From Flavobacterium sp. 1355 (lineage in GTDB: Bacteria > Bacteroidota > Bacteroidia > Flavobacteriales > Flavobacteriaceae), in NCBI RefSeq assembly GCF_017833415.1, contig NZ_JAFICC010000014.1, positions 101,290 to 165,289 on the forward strand: 64,000 nt of DNA. The letters are read 5' to 3'. Made by a program: the position numbers and the translations under genes. The notes below the pieces were generated by a model. The model made no database searches, was not told the DNA's origin, and saw nothing but the letters and a program-made list of their open reading frames with translations. Of this stretch, positions 44,051-52,867 are shown in pieces. The first letter of the stretch is position 1. Each line of letters opens with the position of its first letter.

Positions 44051-44360
44051 TGATACTTTTTTTGCACAAACAAATATTATTTTTAACGAAATCGTTTGCT
44101 TTTTTTGAGATTCGTTAATTTTAATTTATCAAACTACTTTGATTTTGTATGCCTTATTGCGAATAATTCAATTTTTTACTGTTTTTATTTTTATATATGT
44201 TTTTTTATTTGCATATAGTAAAAATATTATCATCAAATGATATAATACTATCGATTTGATGTTTCCTTCTGTTATAGATTTGTTAAATAATTTAAGAAAA
44301 AATTAGTACTCCTTTTAAACCTTGAATTATGAGAACAATTAAACTAACCAAACATTTATT
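44051..44360. promoter_or_regulatory. Control region ahead of SusC
   Basis: 310 AT-rich bases hold no gene. An exact dyad, CATCAAAT (44231-44238) and ATTTGATG (44254-44261) with 15 bases between, lies 100 bp before the SusC start. It is a candidate binding site for the AraC regulator encoded upstream. Confidence 0.55.
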
Positions 44361-47300
44361 ATGAAAAAACTAATGACTAACTTTATTCATTGGAATGCTA
44401 ACCACAAAGCAGTTCCTTTGATTTTATTTTTGTTGCTTACCAGTAATTTTATTACAGCCCAGGTGAAAGTAACAGGAGTAGTGGCCGATGAAAAGGGACT
44501 TTCTATACCGGGCGCCAACGTCATGGTTACGGGGACCAAAAAATCGGTTTCAACAGACTTTGACGGAAATTATGCTATTGATGTGCCGGCTAACGCCAGT
44601 ATTTCTGTTTCATTTATCGGATATGTTACGCAGACTGTTAATGTAAAAAACGGAGGAAAAATAAATGTAATCTTAAAGCTAAGTGCCGAAGATTTGCGTG
44701 AAGTATTGGTAAACGTAGGTTACCGTAATCAGAAAAGAAAAGATGTTACCGGGGCTATTTCTTCTGTAACAGCAAAAGATTTTAAAGATTCTCAGCAAGT
44801 TACCGTAGAGCAATTACTGCAGGGTAGAGCTGCCGGAGTTGTAGTGACAAATAACTCAGGAAAACCCGGAGGAAGCGTTTCTGTAAAAATTCGTGGTAGT
44901 GCGTCGTTAGGTGGTAGTAATGAACCGTTATATATTGTAGATGGAATTCCTATATCCGGAGATGCTACAAGTCAGGCTACAGGAGGAACGATTGTGAGTG
45001 GATATATTGGGACGAATACAGGAAGTGTTACCAACAGCCCACTGGCTTTTTTAAACCCAAATGATATTGAAACCATGGACATCTTAAAAGATGCGGCTTC
45101 TGCTGCGGTTTATGGTTCAAGGGCTTCAAATGGTGTTGTTATTATTACGACTAAAAAAGGAAAAAAAGGCACCGGAAAAATAACATATGATACCGCATTT
45201 TCTACGCAAGATGTTACCAGATTGCTTAAAACAATGAATTTAAGCCAGTACGCCACACAGCAAAATGCATTGGCTCAATATTATGGCGTAGCACCAAGAG
45301 ATGAGTTTGCTGTACCTTCTGTTTTAGGAACTGGCACAAACTGGCAGGACGAAATATACAGAACAGCCTTGATGACCAGTCATCAATTGTCTTTTTCAGG
45401 AGGAAAAGACAATACCAATTATTATATTTCAGGAGGTTATTTAAATCAGGATGGGGTAGTAATTGGATCTGATTTTAAAAGATATACTTTTAAAGTCAAT
45501 CTGGATACCAAAATCAAAGACTGGTTAACCGTTGGAGTAACGCTTAATGCAGGTATTACAAATCAAAATATTACAATTGAAGGATATAGCGACGGTATTA
45601 TTGGTACTACCATTTTATCGACGCCGGATGTTGCAGTAAAAAATTTAGACGGAAGTTATGCAGGACCTCCCAGAGATGGTTCTCAGGGTGCCTGGATTAA
45701 TCCGGTGGCGAGTACTTTAATGAATACCAATAAACTGGTACAAAAGAATTTTCAGGGTAATTTTTATGCTTCTGTAAAATTAGCAAAAGGTTTAGATTAC
45801 CGTTTTGATTTTGGAGGTTCAACAAACATTCAAAATTTTGAAGGATTTCAGCCAACCTATACTTGGGGTGCTGCTGTAAACAAAGTAAATCATCTTCAGG
45901 AAAGAGCAAACACCTGGTACGGATTGAATCTTAAAAATATGTTGACCTATACTTTTTCTGCAGGAAAACATAACTTTAACCTTATGGGACTTCAGGAAGC
46001 AAATGATTCTCATTGGTATGGAAACAGCCAGTCTGTAAGTGGTTTATTAAGTAATGATGTGCACTCGATTAATCTTGGCGATCCAAAAACGTTAGTAGCC
46101 AGCGAATATAAGGGCGAAAATGCTTTGTACTCTTTTTTGGGATCTTTAAACTATAATTTCGATAATAAGTATTTTGTTCAGGCTACGGTAAGAGCAGATG
46201 GTAGTTCGAATTTTGCTGAAGACAAAAGATGGGGTTACTTTCCTTCGATTTCAGGTTCATGGAAACTCTCGAATGAAAAATTCATGGAAGGTACAAGAGA
46301 TTACGTAGACAACATAAAGTTTAGAGTTGGATATGGTGAAACCGGAAATCAGAATATTAGCGGTGGATTATACAGTTCTAATATTCAAACTATTAAATCG
46401 GCTTTAGGGAATTTCTTCACAGCAGGAAATATTGCAAATCCCGATTTAACGTGGCAAACGGCTGAAGATACCAACTTAGGTATTGATTTTACTTTGTTCA
46501 AATCAAAATTATCTGCAACGGTAGACGTGTATAGAAAACAATCGTCAGGATTTTTATTTGTATTGCCTTTGCCAACGTATGTTACCGGTTTAGAGCAATA
46601 TCAGGGAGGTTTGGCTGCTCCAACCGTAAACTTAGGAAGTATGAGAAATCAGGGTATCGAGGCAACACTTAGATATTCTAACAGTTTCAGTAAAAACTTT
46701 TCCTGGGATGCGACTCTTATGTTTTCTAAAAATCAAAACGAATTGTTGAGTCTGGTCGAAAATTTCGATTTAATCAAAGAAGTTCAGGTAAATGGTTATA
46801 CTACAAAAACCGTAACAAAAAGTGAGGTTGGCCAGCCAATTGGTCAGTTTTACGGTTATGAAACGGTGGGTATCATCAGAACAAATGAACAGCTAGCCAA
46901 TGCACCAATTCCTTTTACAGGAAACAAAGCTGTAAAAAGTGTTTTGGGGGATGTAGAATATGTAGATCAAAATAAAGACGGACTGATAGACGAAAAAGAT
47001 TTAACCTATATAGGGAATCCTCAGGCGGACTTTATCTACAGTTTTAACAACCAGTTCAGATACAAAAATCTTGATCTTTCGGTTTTCTTAACGGGATCTC
47101 AGGGAAATAAGGTAATGAACCTGACGAGAAGGGCAGCTACAAAAAATCAGCGTCTTTATGAAAATCAATTGGCAGAAGCAGCAGATTTCTGGACACCTGA
47201 AAATCCGAATGCTAAATATCCAAGGCCAGATGGTGGAGATGGGCATCCAAACATTGCCATATCAGATCGTTATGTAGAAGATGGTTCTTATTTGAAAATT

Positions 47301-47528
47301 TCACAATTAACTTTCGGTTATAATTTACCATCAGATGTGCTTTCTAAAACTAAATTAAGCAAACTAAGATTTTATGCCAGTGTTCAGAACTTATACACTT
47401 TTACAAAATACACCGGTTACGATCCTGAAATTGGAGACTACAACCAAAATGCTTTGTTAAGCGGAATTGATTCAGGACGTTACCCAACAAACCGTACTAT
47501 TACGTTTGGAATGAATGTTGAATTTTAA
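44361..47528 (+). CDS. SusC-like TonB-dependent outer membrane transporter
   Basis: This 1055-residue protein has a signal peptide ending FITAQ. A carboxypeptidase-like regulatory domain follows (VTGVVADEKGLSIPGANVMV), then the TonB box region and plug (EVLVNVGYRNQKRKDVTGAI, VEQLLQGRAAGVVV, IRGSASLGGSNEPLYIVDG). A 22-strand barrel ends TNRTITFGMNVEF, with a C-terminal Phe. SusC proteins pull bound oligosaccharides through the outer membrane using TonB energy, with SusD as lid. SusD is encoded 12 bp downstream. The imported ligand here should be manno-oligosaccharides, by gene context. Confidence 0.95.
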   Translation: MKKLMTNFIHWNANHKAVPLILFLLLTSNFITAQVKVTGVVADEKGLSIPGANVMVTGTKKSVSTDFDGNYAIDVPANASISVSFIGYVTQTVNVKNGGKINVILKLSAEDLREVLVNVGYRNQKRKDVTGAISSVTAKDFKDSQQVTVEQLLQGRAAGVVVTNNSGKPGGSVSVKIRGSASLGGSNEPLYIVDGIPISGDATSQATGGTIVSGYIGTNTGSVTNSPLAFLNPNDIETMDILKDAASAAVYGSRASNGVVIITTKKGKKGTGKITYDTAFSTQDVTRLLKTMNLSQYATQQNALAQYYGVAPRDEFAVPSVLGTGTNWQDEIYRTALMTSHQLSFSGGKDNTNYYISGGYLNQDGVVIGSDFKRYTFKVNLDTKIKDWLTVGVTLNAGITNQNITIEGYSDGIIGTTILSTPDVAVKNLDGSYAGPPRDGSQGAWINPVASTLMNTNKLVQKNFQGNFYASVKLAKGLDYRFDFGGSTNIQNFEGFQPTYTWGAAVNKVNHLQERANTWYGLNLKNMLTYTFSAGKHNFNLMGLQEANDSHWYGNSQSVSGLLSNDVHSINLGDPKTLVASEYKGENALYSFLGSLNYNFDNKYFVQATVRADGSSNFAEDKRWGYFPSISGSWKLSNEKFMEGTRDYVDNIKFRVGYGETGNQNISGGLYSSNIQTIKSALGNFFTAGNIANPDLTWQTAEDTNLGIDFTLFKSKLSATVDVYRKQSSGFLFVLPLPTYVTGLEQYQGGLAAPTVNLGSMRNQGIEATLRYSNSFSKNFSWDATLMFSKNQNELLSLVENFDLIKEVQVNGYTTKTVTKSEVGQPIGQFYGYETVGIIRTNEQLANAPIPFTGNKAVKSVLGDVEYVDQNKDGLIDEKDLTYIGNPQADFIYSFNNQFRYKNLDLSVFLTGSQGNKVMNLTRRAATKNQRLYENQLAEAADFWTPENPNAKYPRPDGGDGHPNIAISDRYVEDGSYLKISQLTFGYNLPSDVLSKTKLSKLRFYASVQNLYTFTKYTGYDPEIGDYNQNALLSGIDSGRYPTNRTITFGMNVEF

Positions 47529-47540
47529 TAAAAAACTATT

Positions 47541-49100
47541 ATGAAAATATATAAAATAAAATTTAAAAGCCTGGCAGTTTTGGTTTTGCTGGCTATATCT
47601 GCTTCATGTAGTGATGATTATTTAGATCGACCTACAATGGATGGTTATGTAAGTGATAATTTTTATACCTCTGATGAGCAGGTACAACGTAGTACTTACG
47701 GAATGTACGGCAGAATGTGGGCGCCCTTTTTTACAAAATGTTTCTTTGCGCTTTCTGAAATGTCATCTGGAAACTGTTGGTCAAATGTAGACGGAAACGA
47801 AGTCATTCAGTTTAAATTAACTTCAGACAGTTTTATTCTGTCAGATCCGTGGAGATCTTGTTTTGGAGTTATTGCACAATCCAACGACTTAATAAATAAT
47901 CTGGATCGAAATGCGAAAGAAGGCGTAAGTCCGGCGGTTATTAAAAACACCATTGCCGAAGCCCACTTTTTTAGAGCGGTATCGTATTTTTATTTAGTTC
48001 GTTTGTTTGGTCCGGTGCCTATTATCGAAGATAACTTAGCACTTGCCCAAAACCCTATGGTCAACAATAACAGAATTGAAGATGTATATAAATTCATCGA
48101 AAATGACTTAAAATACGCAGCTGCCAACCTGAAACAAAAAGTGAGAGTAAGGGGCGGAAGTTTAGAAAACGTTTTTCTGTCACAAGGAGCTGCCGAGGCT
48201 TTTTTAGCTAAAGTTTATCTTTATGAAAAAGATTATCCAAATGCAAAAGCGATGGCTGAAAAAGTTATTAATTCCGGAGAGTTTGGGCTTTTGCCTAACT
48301 ACGCCGATTTATTTTTGACGAGTAAAAATAATAACGAAGAGTCTATTTATTCCTGGCAATGGTCTGGAGCCGTAAACGAATATCAGGCAGGAAATCCTTC
48401 GAATGTTCAATACGGTTTAGAAATTTTAAATAATGCCTCTTACGGAGCAGTTTATATTCCTTCTAATGATATTCAGGAAGCTTTTGAAGTAGGAGATGTA
48501 AGGCGAAAAGAATCGTATATGATCTATGGAGACAGCTACCCGAACTTACAGGCAGATGGTGTAATGGGTTTTACTTTAGATAAAACAAAATATCCAAGTG
48601 TTCTGGATGCAACAGGTGCGGCAGTAAAAAAATATGTTGTAGGTGAGGCAACAGGAGAAACAGGACCTGCAGACAACTGGGCTTCTATGAGCAACTGTAA
48701 TTATATCATGCGTTACGCAGACTTGTTATTAATTCATGCCGAAGCGATTTTGGCAGGAGGCACAGAAACCCAGGATCCGGCAGCAAAAGCCTCTTTTAAT
48801 AAAATTAGAAAAAGAGCGGGATTAGGAGAATTAGGACCTAATGTGCCGTTGACTAAAAAAGCTTTATTTCAGGAAAGAAGAGTAGAGTTTGCCTTTGAGG
48901 GAGAATATTGGTATGATTTAGGAAGATTGCCAAGAGCTGAAGCGATCGATATTATTTCGAAACAAGACCGAGGTTCTGATTATGAAGGAGTAAGGCATTA
49001 TACGCCGGTAGAAACTGATTTCATTTTTCCTAAACCGGCAAATGATGTGAGAAAAAATCCAAAATTAAAAGAAGCTCCGGTTCCTTATGTTTTTAAATAA
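47541..49100 (+). CDS. SusD-like glycan-binding lipoprotein
   Basis: This 519-residue surface lipoprotein has signal MKIYKIKFKSLAVLVLLAISASC (lipobox SASC, +2 Ser). The SusD/RagB fold starts with DDYLDRPTMDGYVSDNFYTS, has TPR-like helices (EAHFFRAVSYFYLVRLFG), and ends with the RagB motif RKRAGL / ALFQERRVEFAFEGEYWYDLGR. SusD forms a lid over SusC and binds the chain. It follows SusC by 12 bp and precedes two further surface lipoproteins. Confidence 0.95.
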   Translation: MKIYKIKFKSLAVLVLLAISASCSDDYLDRPTMDGYVSDNFYTSDEQVQRSTYGMYGRMWAPFFTKCFFALSEMSSGNCWSNVDGNEVIQFKLTSDSFILSDPWRSCFGVIAQSNDLINNLDRNAKEGVSPAVIKNTIAEAHFFRAVSYFYLVRLFGPVPIIEDNLALAQNPMVNNNRIEDVYKFIENDLKYAAANLKQKVRVRGGSLENVFLSQGAAEAFLAKVYLYEKDYPNAKAMAEKVINSGEFGLLPNYADLFLTSKNNNEESIYSWQWSGAVNEYQAGNPSNVQYGLEILNNASYGAVYIPSNDIQEAFEVGDVRRKESYMIYGDSYPNLQADGVMGFTLDKTKYPSVLDATGAAVKKYVVGEATGETGPADNWASMSNCNYIMRYADLLLIHAEAILAGGTETQDPAAKASFNKIRKRAGLGELGPNVPLTKKALFQERRVEFAFEGEYWYDLGRLPRAEAIDIISKQDRGSDYEGVRHYTPVETDFIFPKPANDVRKNPKLKEAPVPYVFK

Positions 49101-49118
49101 ACTTTAAATAAAACAATT

Positions 49119-50183
49119 ATGAAAACGATACAAAATATAATGTCATTGAAGTTTTATTTACTGGCTTCAGTTTCAATTTTCTTACTGAGTTCCTGCTCAA
49201 ATGACGAAGGAGGTTCTTCGGGTAAGCTGGCCATTACAGGAATTACCAAAGCTGTAATCGATGATCCGTTGGTTGAGGGCGACAGACAAGTAGATGTTCC
49301 TACAGATGTGATCAATGCAGGAAACACTTATATCATTAGAGGTTCTGGTTTTTCTACCTTAAAATCGATATTCTTCAATGGATTAGAGTCTACTTTCAAT
49401 CCAACACTGGTTACAGATAATGCTATTGTAATCAATGTAGATGCAGCCACTCCGTATTTCAATGAAATGGATGAGATTAAATTGGTTACCAATATCGGTA
49501 CATTGGTTTATCCAATGAAAATCAGACCGCCTTTTCCGAGTATTTCAGGATTTCCAATCAATCCTAATCCCGGAGATATAATCACGATTACAGGAGAATA
49601 TTTCCTTCGTCCGGTAGTGAATTTCGGAACAACAAGCGTAGAGCCTATTTCTTCTACATTGACAGAAATCACGGTAAAAGTGCCGGATAATATCCAGTAC
49701 AAAAGTTTGTCTGTTACCAATGTTTCAGGAACAACGGTAGCAAGTCAAACCTTAGGAAGTGCCATCTATGATGATGTATATACGTCATTAAGTGATTATA
49801 ATGGATTGTGGGACGGAACGAATCCTTATAATATTGCTTACGATAAAGATCCGAGCCAGGGTTCGAAATCTATCATGTGGGGAGCAGGTCAATGGAACGG
49901 ATTATATATAGGAGTTGTAAATTCTAAATTTGATATTACTAAATATAAGGGAATCAGAGTAAGTCTGAAAGGGCAAAATTCAGGAAAAGTAGGCATATTT
50001 ATCAATGGTAAAGATGCGGTAAAGCCAGCATTTGATTTTTCTTCGGAGTGGACTCATATCGAAATTCCGTTTAGTGCATTTGGTAATCCTACAGAACTGA
50101 CTCAAATCACGTTTCAGGAATTTGGAGGCAAAGTAGGAGGAAATACTATTTACATTGACGATCTGGGCCTTATATTAAAATAG
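49119..50183 (+). CDS. IPT/TIG surface glycan-binding lipoprotein
   Basis: This 354-residue lipoprotein has signal ending FLLSSC (Cys26). Two IPT/TIG-like beta domains follow (RGSGFSTLKSIFFNG and GDIITITGEYFLRPVVNFG). A C-terminal domain of about 145 residues has the look of a carbohydrate-binding jelly roll (QGSKSIMWGAGQWNGLYIG, IEIPFSAFGNP, IYIDDLGLILK). Proteins like this are SGBPs (SusE/F-like) that hold polysaccharide at the surface. It is the third gene in the susC operon, 18 bp after SusD. Confidence 0.88.
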   Translation: MKTIQNIMSLKFYLLASVSIFLLSSCSNDEGGSSGKLAITGITKAVIDDPLVEGDRQVDVPTDVINAGNTYIIRGSGFSTLKSIFFNGLESTFNPTLVTDNAIVINVDAATPYFNEMDEIKLVTNIGTLVYPMKIRPPFPSISGFPINPNPGDIITITGEYFLRPVVNFGTTSVEPISSTLTEITVKVPDNIQYKSLSVTNVSGTTVASQTLGSAIYDDVYTSLSDYNGLWDGTNPYNIAYDKDPSQGSKSIMWGAGQWNGLYIGVVNSKFDITKYKGIRVSLKGQNSGKVGIFINGKDAVKPAFDFSSEWTHIEIPFSAFGNPTELTQITFQEFGGKVGGNTIYIDDLGLILK

Positions 50184-50269
50184 ATCATTAGATTGAAAAC
50201 GAATCATTTAAGTATGATGTGAATGATTCTTTTGTGGCTCTCAGAGATAAATTATTAAAAAGAAAACTT

Positions 50270-51520
50270 ATGAAAATATTATATAAATTAAAATATATCG
50301 CATTGAGCGTCTTGCTGGTTTCGGCACTGTCTTCCTGCGATGACACTCTTCCGGATGTTGGAGGCGCAGCGCAAAATTACAATACTGCTTACGGTTTGAT
50401 CAGAGCCAATACCAATTTGTCCAACTTTTCTAAAGCGATAGATTTAGCAGGATTGCAAACCACATTAGATACAGGAGAAAATTTCACCTATTTTATTCCT
50501 ACAGATGCCGCACTCGACGCTTATTTAGTAAAAAGCGGTTACGTAAACGCACTCGGATATCCGGATATTAATCTGGTTCCCGTAGATGCATTAAAACAAT
50601 TGGTGTTAAGCCATGTCGTAAAAGGAGTTAAAAAGAGAGTTGGAAAACTAGCCGGCATTGAAGCAGATTATTTGGAAACGAGTGAATTGTCAACAATGGC
50701 GAATCAGGCCAATCCAGATCTTTATTTATTAGGAGTAAATGTTACCGATGGAATCTTAAAAGTAAACGGATCTGATAAACCTGCAGTAGGTTTGGATTAC
50801 TTCGGAAATAACGGTTTTGTAAATGTCTTAGACAATGTAATATCGCTAACGCCACCTGCGCCTGTAGTTTCAGGTTTATCTGCAGCTTTTGCATCGCCTG
50901 GAGATGTAATTTCTATTAAAGGTTCAAATTTCGTAAAAGTTTCTTCAGTTAAATTTGGAGACAAAGCCGTTACGTATACTGTCGTTTCAAATACAGAAAT
51001 ACAAGCAACAGTACCGGCAGATTTTGGTTCGTATGCGCTTATTACAGTGCAAACCGCTTACGGAAATTCAAATATTGCCACCATTGGCGTTAAATATTTA
51101 CTATTTGGAGATGATTTCTCAGGATCGCCAACTCCGGTTTCAACCTGGAATTGGGGAGGAAACGAAGACTTCCAAAGTACAGAACAGGTAAACAGAGGTA
51201 CAAAATCAATAAAAAGAGTAAATGTTGATGCCTGGAGCGGATTGTATATTGGTTTTAACCCAATCAATGTTGCCGATTACAGTTATTTAAAAATTTCTAT
51301 TTATTCAACCAAAACCACAAGAGTTTTATTCTCAATAGGAAAAACAGAAGATGGTTCTGGTAAAGCTATAGATATTAAAGCAGGAGAATGGAATAATATT
51401 TCGATTCCGTTTTCAGATCTCCATACCAACGAGTTAGGTACAACTTTCAATTCTTTATTTATGAAAGAATATTCAGGAGAGCCGGGAACTGTATATCTTG
51501 ACGATGTAGGATTCTTGTAA
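50270..51520 (+). CDS. FAS1-IPT/TIG surface lipoprotein, second SGBP
   Basis: I take ATG 50270, giving 416 residues; a GTG at 50219 would put 17 residues before the signal. The lipoprotein signal ends VSALSSC. A fasciclin (FAS1) domain follows: NTAYGLIRANTNLSNFSKAI, FTYFIPTDAALDAY, LKQLVLSHVVKG. Then come one IPT/TIG domain (GDVISIKGSNFVKVSSVKFG) and a C-terminal jelly roll like that of the preceding protein (TKSIKRVNVDAWSGLYIGF, GTVYLDDVGFL). FAS1 domains mediate adhesion or binding in other proteins; the role here is not known. A stem-loop follows the stop. Confidence 0.87.
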   Translation: MKILYKLKYIALSVLLVSALSSCDDTLPDVGGAAQNYNTAYGLIRANTNLSNFSKAIDLAGLQTTLDTGENFTYFIPTDAALDAYLVKSGYVNALGYPDINLVPVDALKQLVLSHVVKGVKKRVGKLAGIEADYLETSELSTMANQANPDLYLLGVNVTDGILKVNGSDKPAVGLDYFGNNGFVNVLDNVISLTPPAPVVSGLSAAFASPGDVISIKGSNFVKVSSVKFGDKAVTYTVVSNTEIQATVPADFGSYALITVQTAYGNSNIATIGVKYLLFGDDFSGSPTPVSTWNWGGNEDFQSTEQVNRGTKSIKRVNVDAWSGLYIGFNPINVADYSYLKISIYSTKTTRVLFSIGKTEDGSGKAIDIKAGEWNNISIPFSDLHTNELGTTFNSLFMKEYSGEPGTVYLDDVGFL

Positions 51521-51557
51521 AAAAAATAAGCGTTTGCTTTGTTTGAGTTTTGTTATA

Positions 51558-51597
51558 AGTATTCCCTAATCTACTCAATTAGGGAATACTTTTTTTA
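51558..51597 (+). terminator. Stem-loop with T tract between the FAS1 lipoprotein and GH27 genes
   Basis: AGTATTCCCTAAT pairs with ATTAGGGAATACT around a short loop, followed by seven T. It should stop or lessen transcription into GH27, or stabilise the SusCD mRNA. Confidence 0.8.
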
Positions 51598-51623
51598 AAT
51601 AGAATTTAATTTGAATTTTAATC

Positions 51624-52856
51624 ATGAAAAAAATCATTTTAGTATTGGCTTTAAGCTTGTCTGTCTTAGGATTCAGTCAGGGAAATACACACAACCAAAT
51701 CGGAGGAAAATTTGAAGGGCTTGCCATGACGCCGCCAATGGGCTGGAATTCATGGAATACTTTTGCAACCAATATCGATGAGAAATTAGTAAAAGAAACT
51801 GCAGATATTATGGTTTCGTCAGGATTGGCTGCCGCTGGTTATAATTATATTGTTTTAGATGATGGCTGGATGGCAAAAGAGCGCGATGCAAATGGGGATT
51901 TGGTTCCTGATCCTGCAAAATTCCCTAACGGAATGAAAGCCGTAGTAGATTATGTACACAGCAAAGGATTGAAGTTTGGGTTGTACAATTGTGCGGGAAC
52001 GCAAACCTGCGCCGGATATCCGGGAACGCGTGGTTACGAATATCAGGATGCAAGATTTTATGCCAAATTAGAAATTGACTTTTTAAAATACGATTGGTGC
52101 AACACCAAAGGCATTACAGCGCCAGAAGCTTATACTACAATGAGCAACGCCTTAAAGACAGCCGGAAGACCTATTGTATTTAGTCTTTGCGAATGGGGAG
52201 ACAATCAACCTTGGGAGTGGGGAAAACCGGTAGGAAATCTTTGGAGAATTTCAGGAGATATTTATCCTTGCTTTGATTGTGAGTTCAAACACCCTGAAAA
52301 TTGGTCTTCATGGGGATTTATGAAGATTGCCGAAATGAGAAAAGACATTCGTAAATATTCCGGTCCCGATCATTGGAATGATTTTGATATGATGGAAGTT
52401 GGAAACGAAATGAATAATACTGAGGATAAATCGCATTTTGCAATGTGGTGTATGCTGTCATCACCTTTGTTTACAGGAAACGATTATAGAAAAATGTCAA
52501 AAGAAACCCTGGCAATCCTGACAAATAAGGAAATGATTGCTGTAAATCAGGATAAACTAGGGATTCAGGGATTTAAATATTCAGCAGAAGATGGGGTAGA
52601 AGTTTGGGTAAAACCACTTTCAGATAATAATTGGGCAGTAACGTTTTTGAACAGAAGTGATGCTGCAAAGAAAATAAACTTTGATTGGAAAAAACATTCA
52701 TTTAAAGATACTGATTTTGGTTACGAGGCCGATTTTTCAAAAACACTTTTTAAAATAAAGGATTTATGGAAAAACAAAGAAATTGGTAATACAAAAAAGA
52801 ACTACCTTGCAGATCTGGCTTCGCATGACTCAGTTACATTGAGATTAATTCCGTAA
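51624..52856 (+). CDS. GH27 alpha-galactosidase
   Basis: This 410-residue exported enzyme has signal MKKIILVLALSLSVLGFSQ. The GH27 barrel starts LAMTPPMGWNSWNTFATNI and YNYIVLDDGWMAKERD; the nucleophile Asp is in IDFLKYDWCNTKG, and WNDFDMMEVGN is the region of the acid/base loop. GH27 removes alpha-1,6-galactose side groups from galactomannan. Cysteines in GLYNCAGTQTCAGYPG form the usual disulfide area. It lies behind a stem-loop after the SGBP genes and 11 bp before a GH5 gene. Confidence 0.94.
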   Translation: MKKIILVLALSLSVLGFSQGNTHNQIGGKFEGLAMTPPMGWNSWNTFATNIDEKLVKETADIMVSSGLAAAGYNYIVLDDGWMAKERDANGDLVPDPAKFPNGMKAVVDYVHSKGLKFGLYNCAGTQTCAGYPGTRGYEYQDARFYAKLEIDFLKYDWCNTKGITAPEAYTTMSNALKTAGRPIVFSLCEWGDNQPWEWGKPVGNLWRISGDIYPCFDCEFKHPENWSSWGFMKIAEMRKDIRKYSGPDHWNDFDMMEVGNEMNNTEDKSHFAMWCMLSSPLFTGNDYRKMSKETLAILTNKEMIAVNQDKLGIQGFKYSAEDGVEVWVKPLSDNNWAVTFLNRSDAAKKINFDWKKHSFKDTDFGYEADFSKTLFKIKDLWKNKEIGNTKKNYLADLASHDSVTLRLIP

Positions 52857-52867
52857 AATAATTCAGT

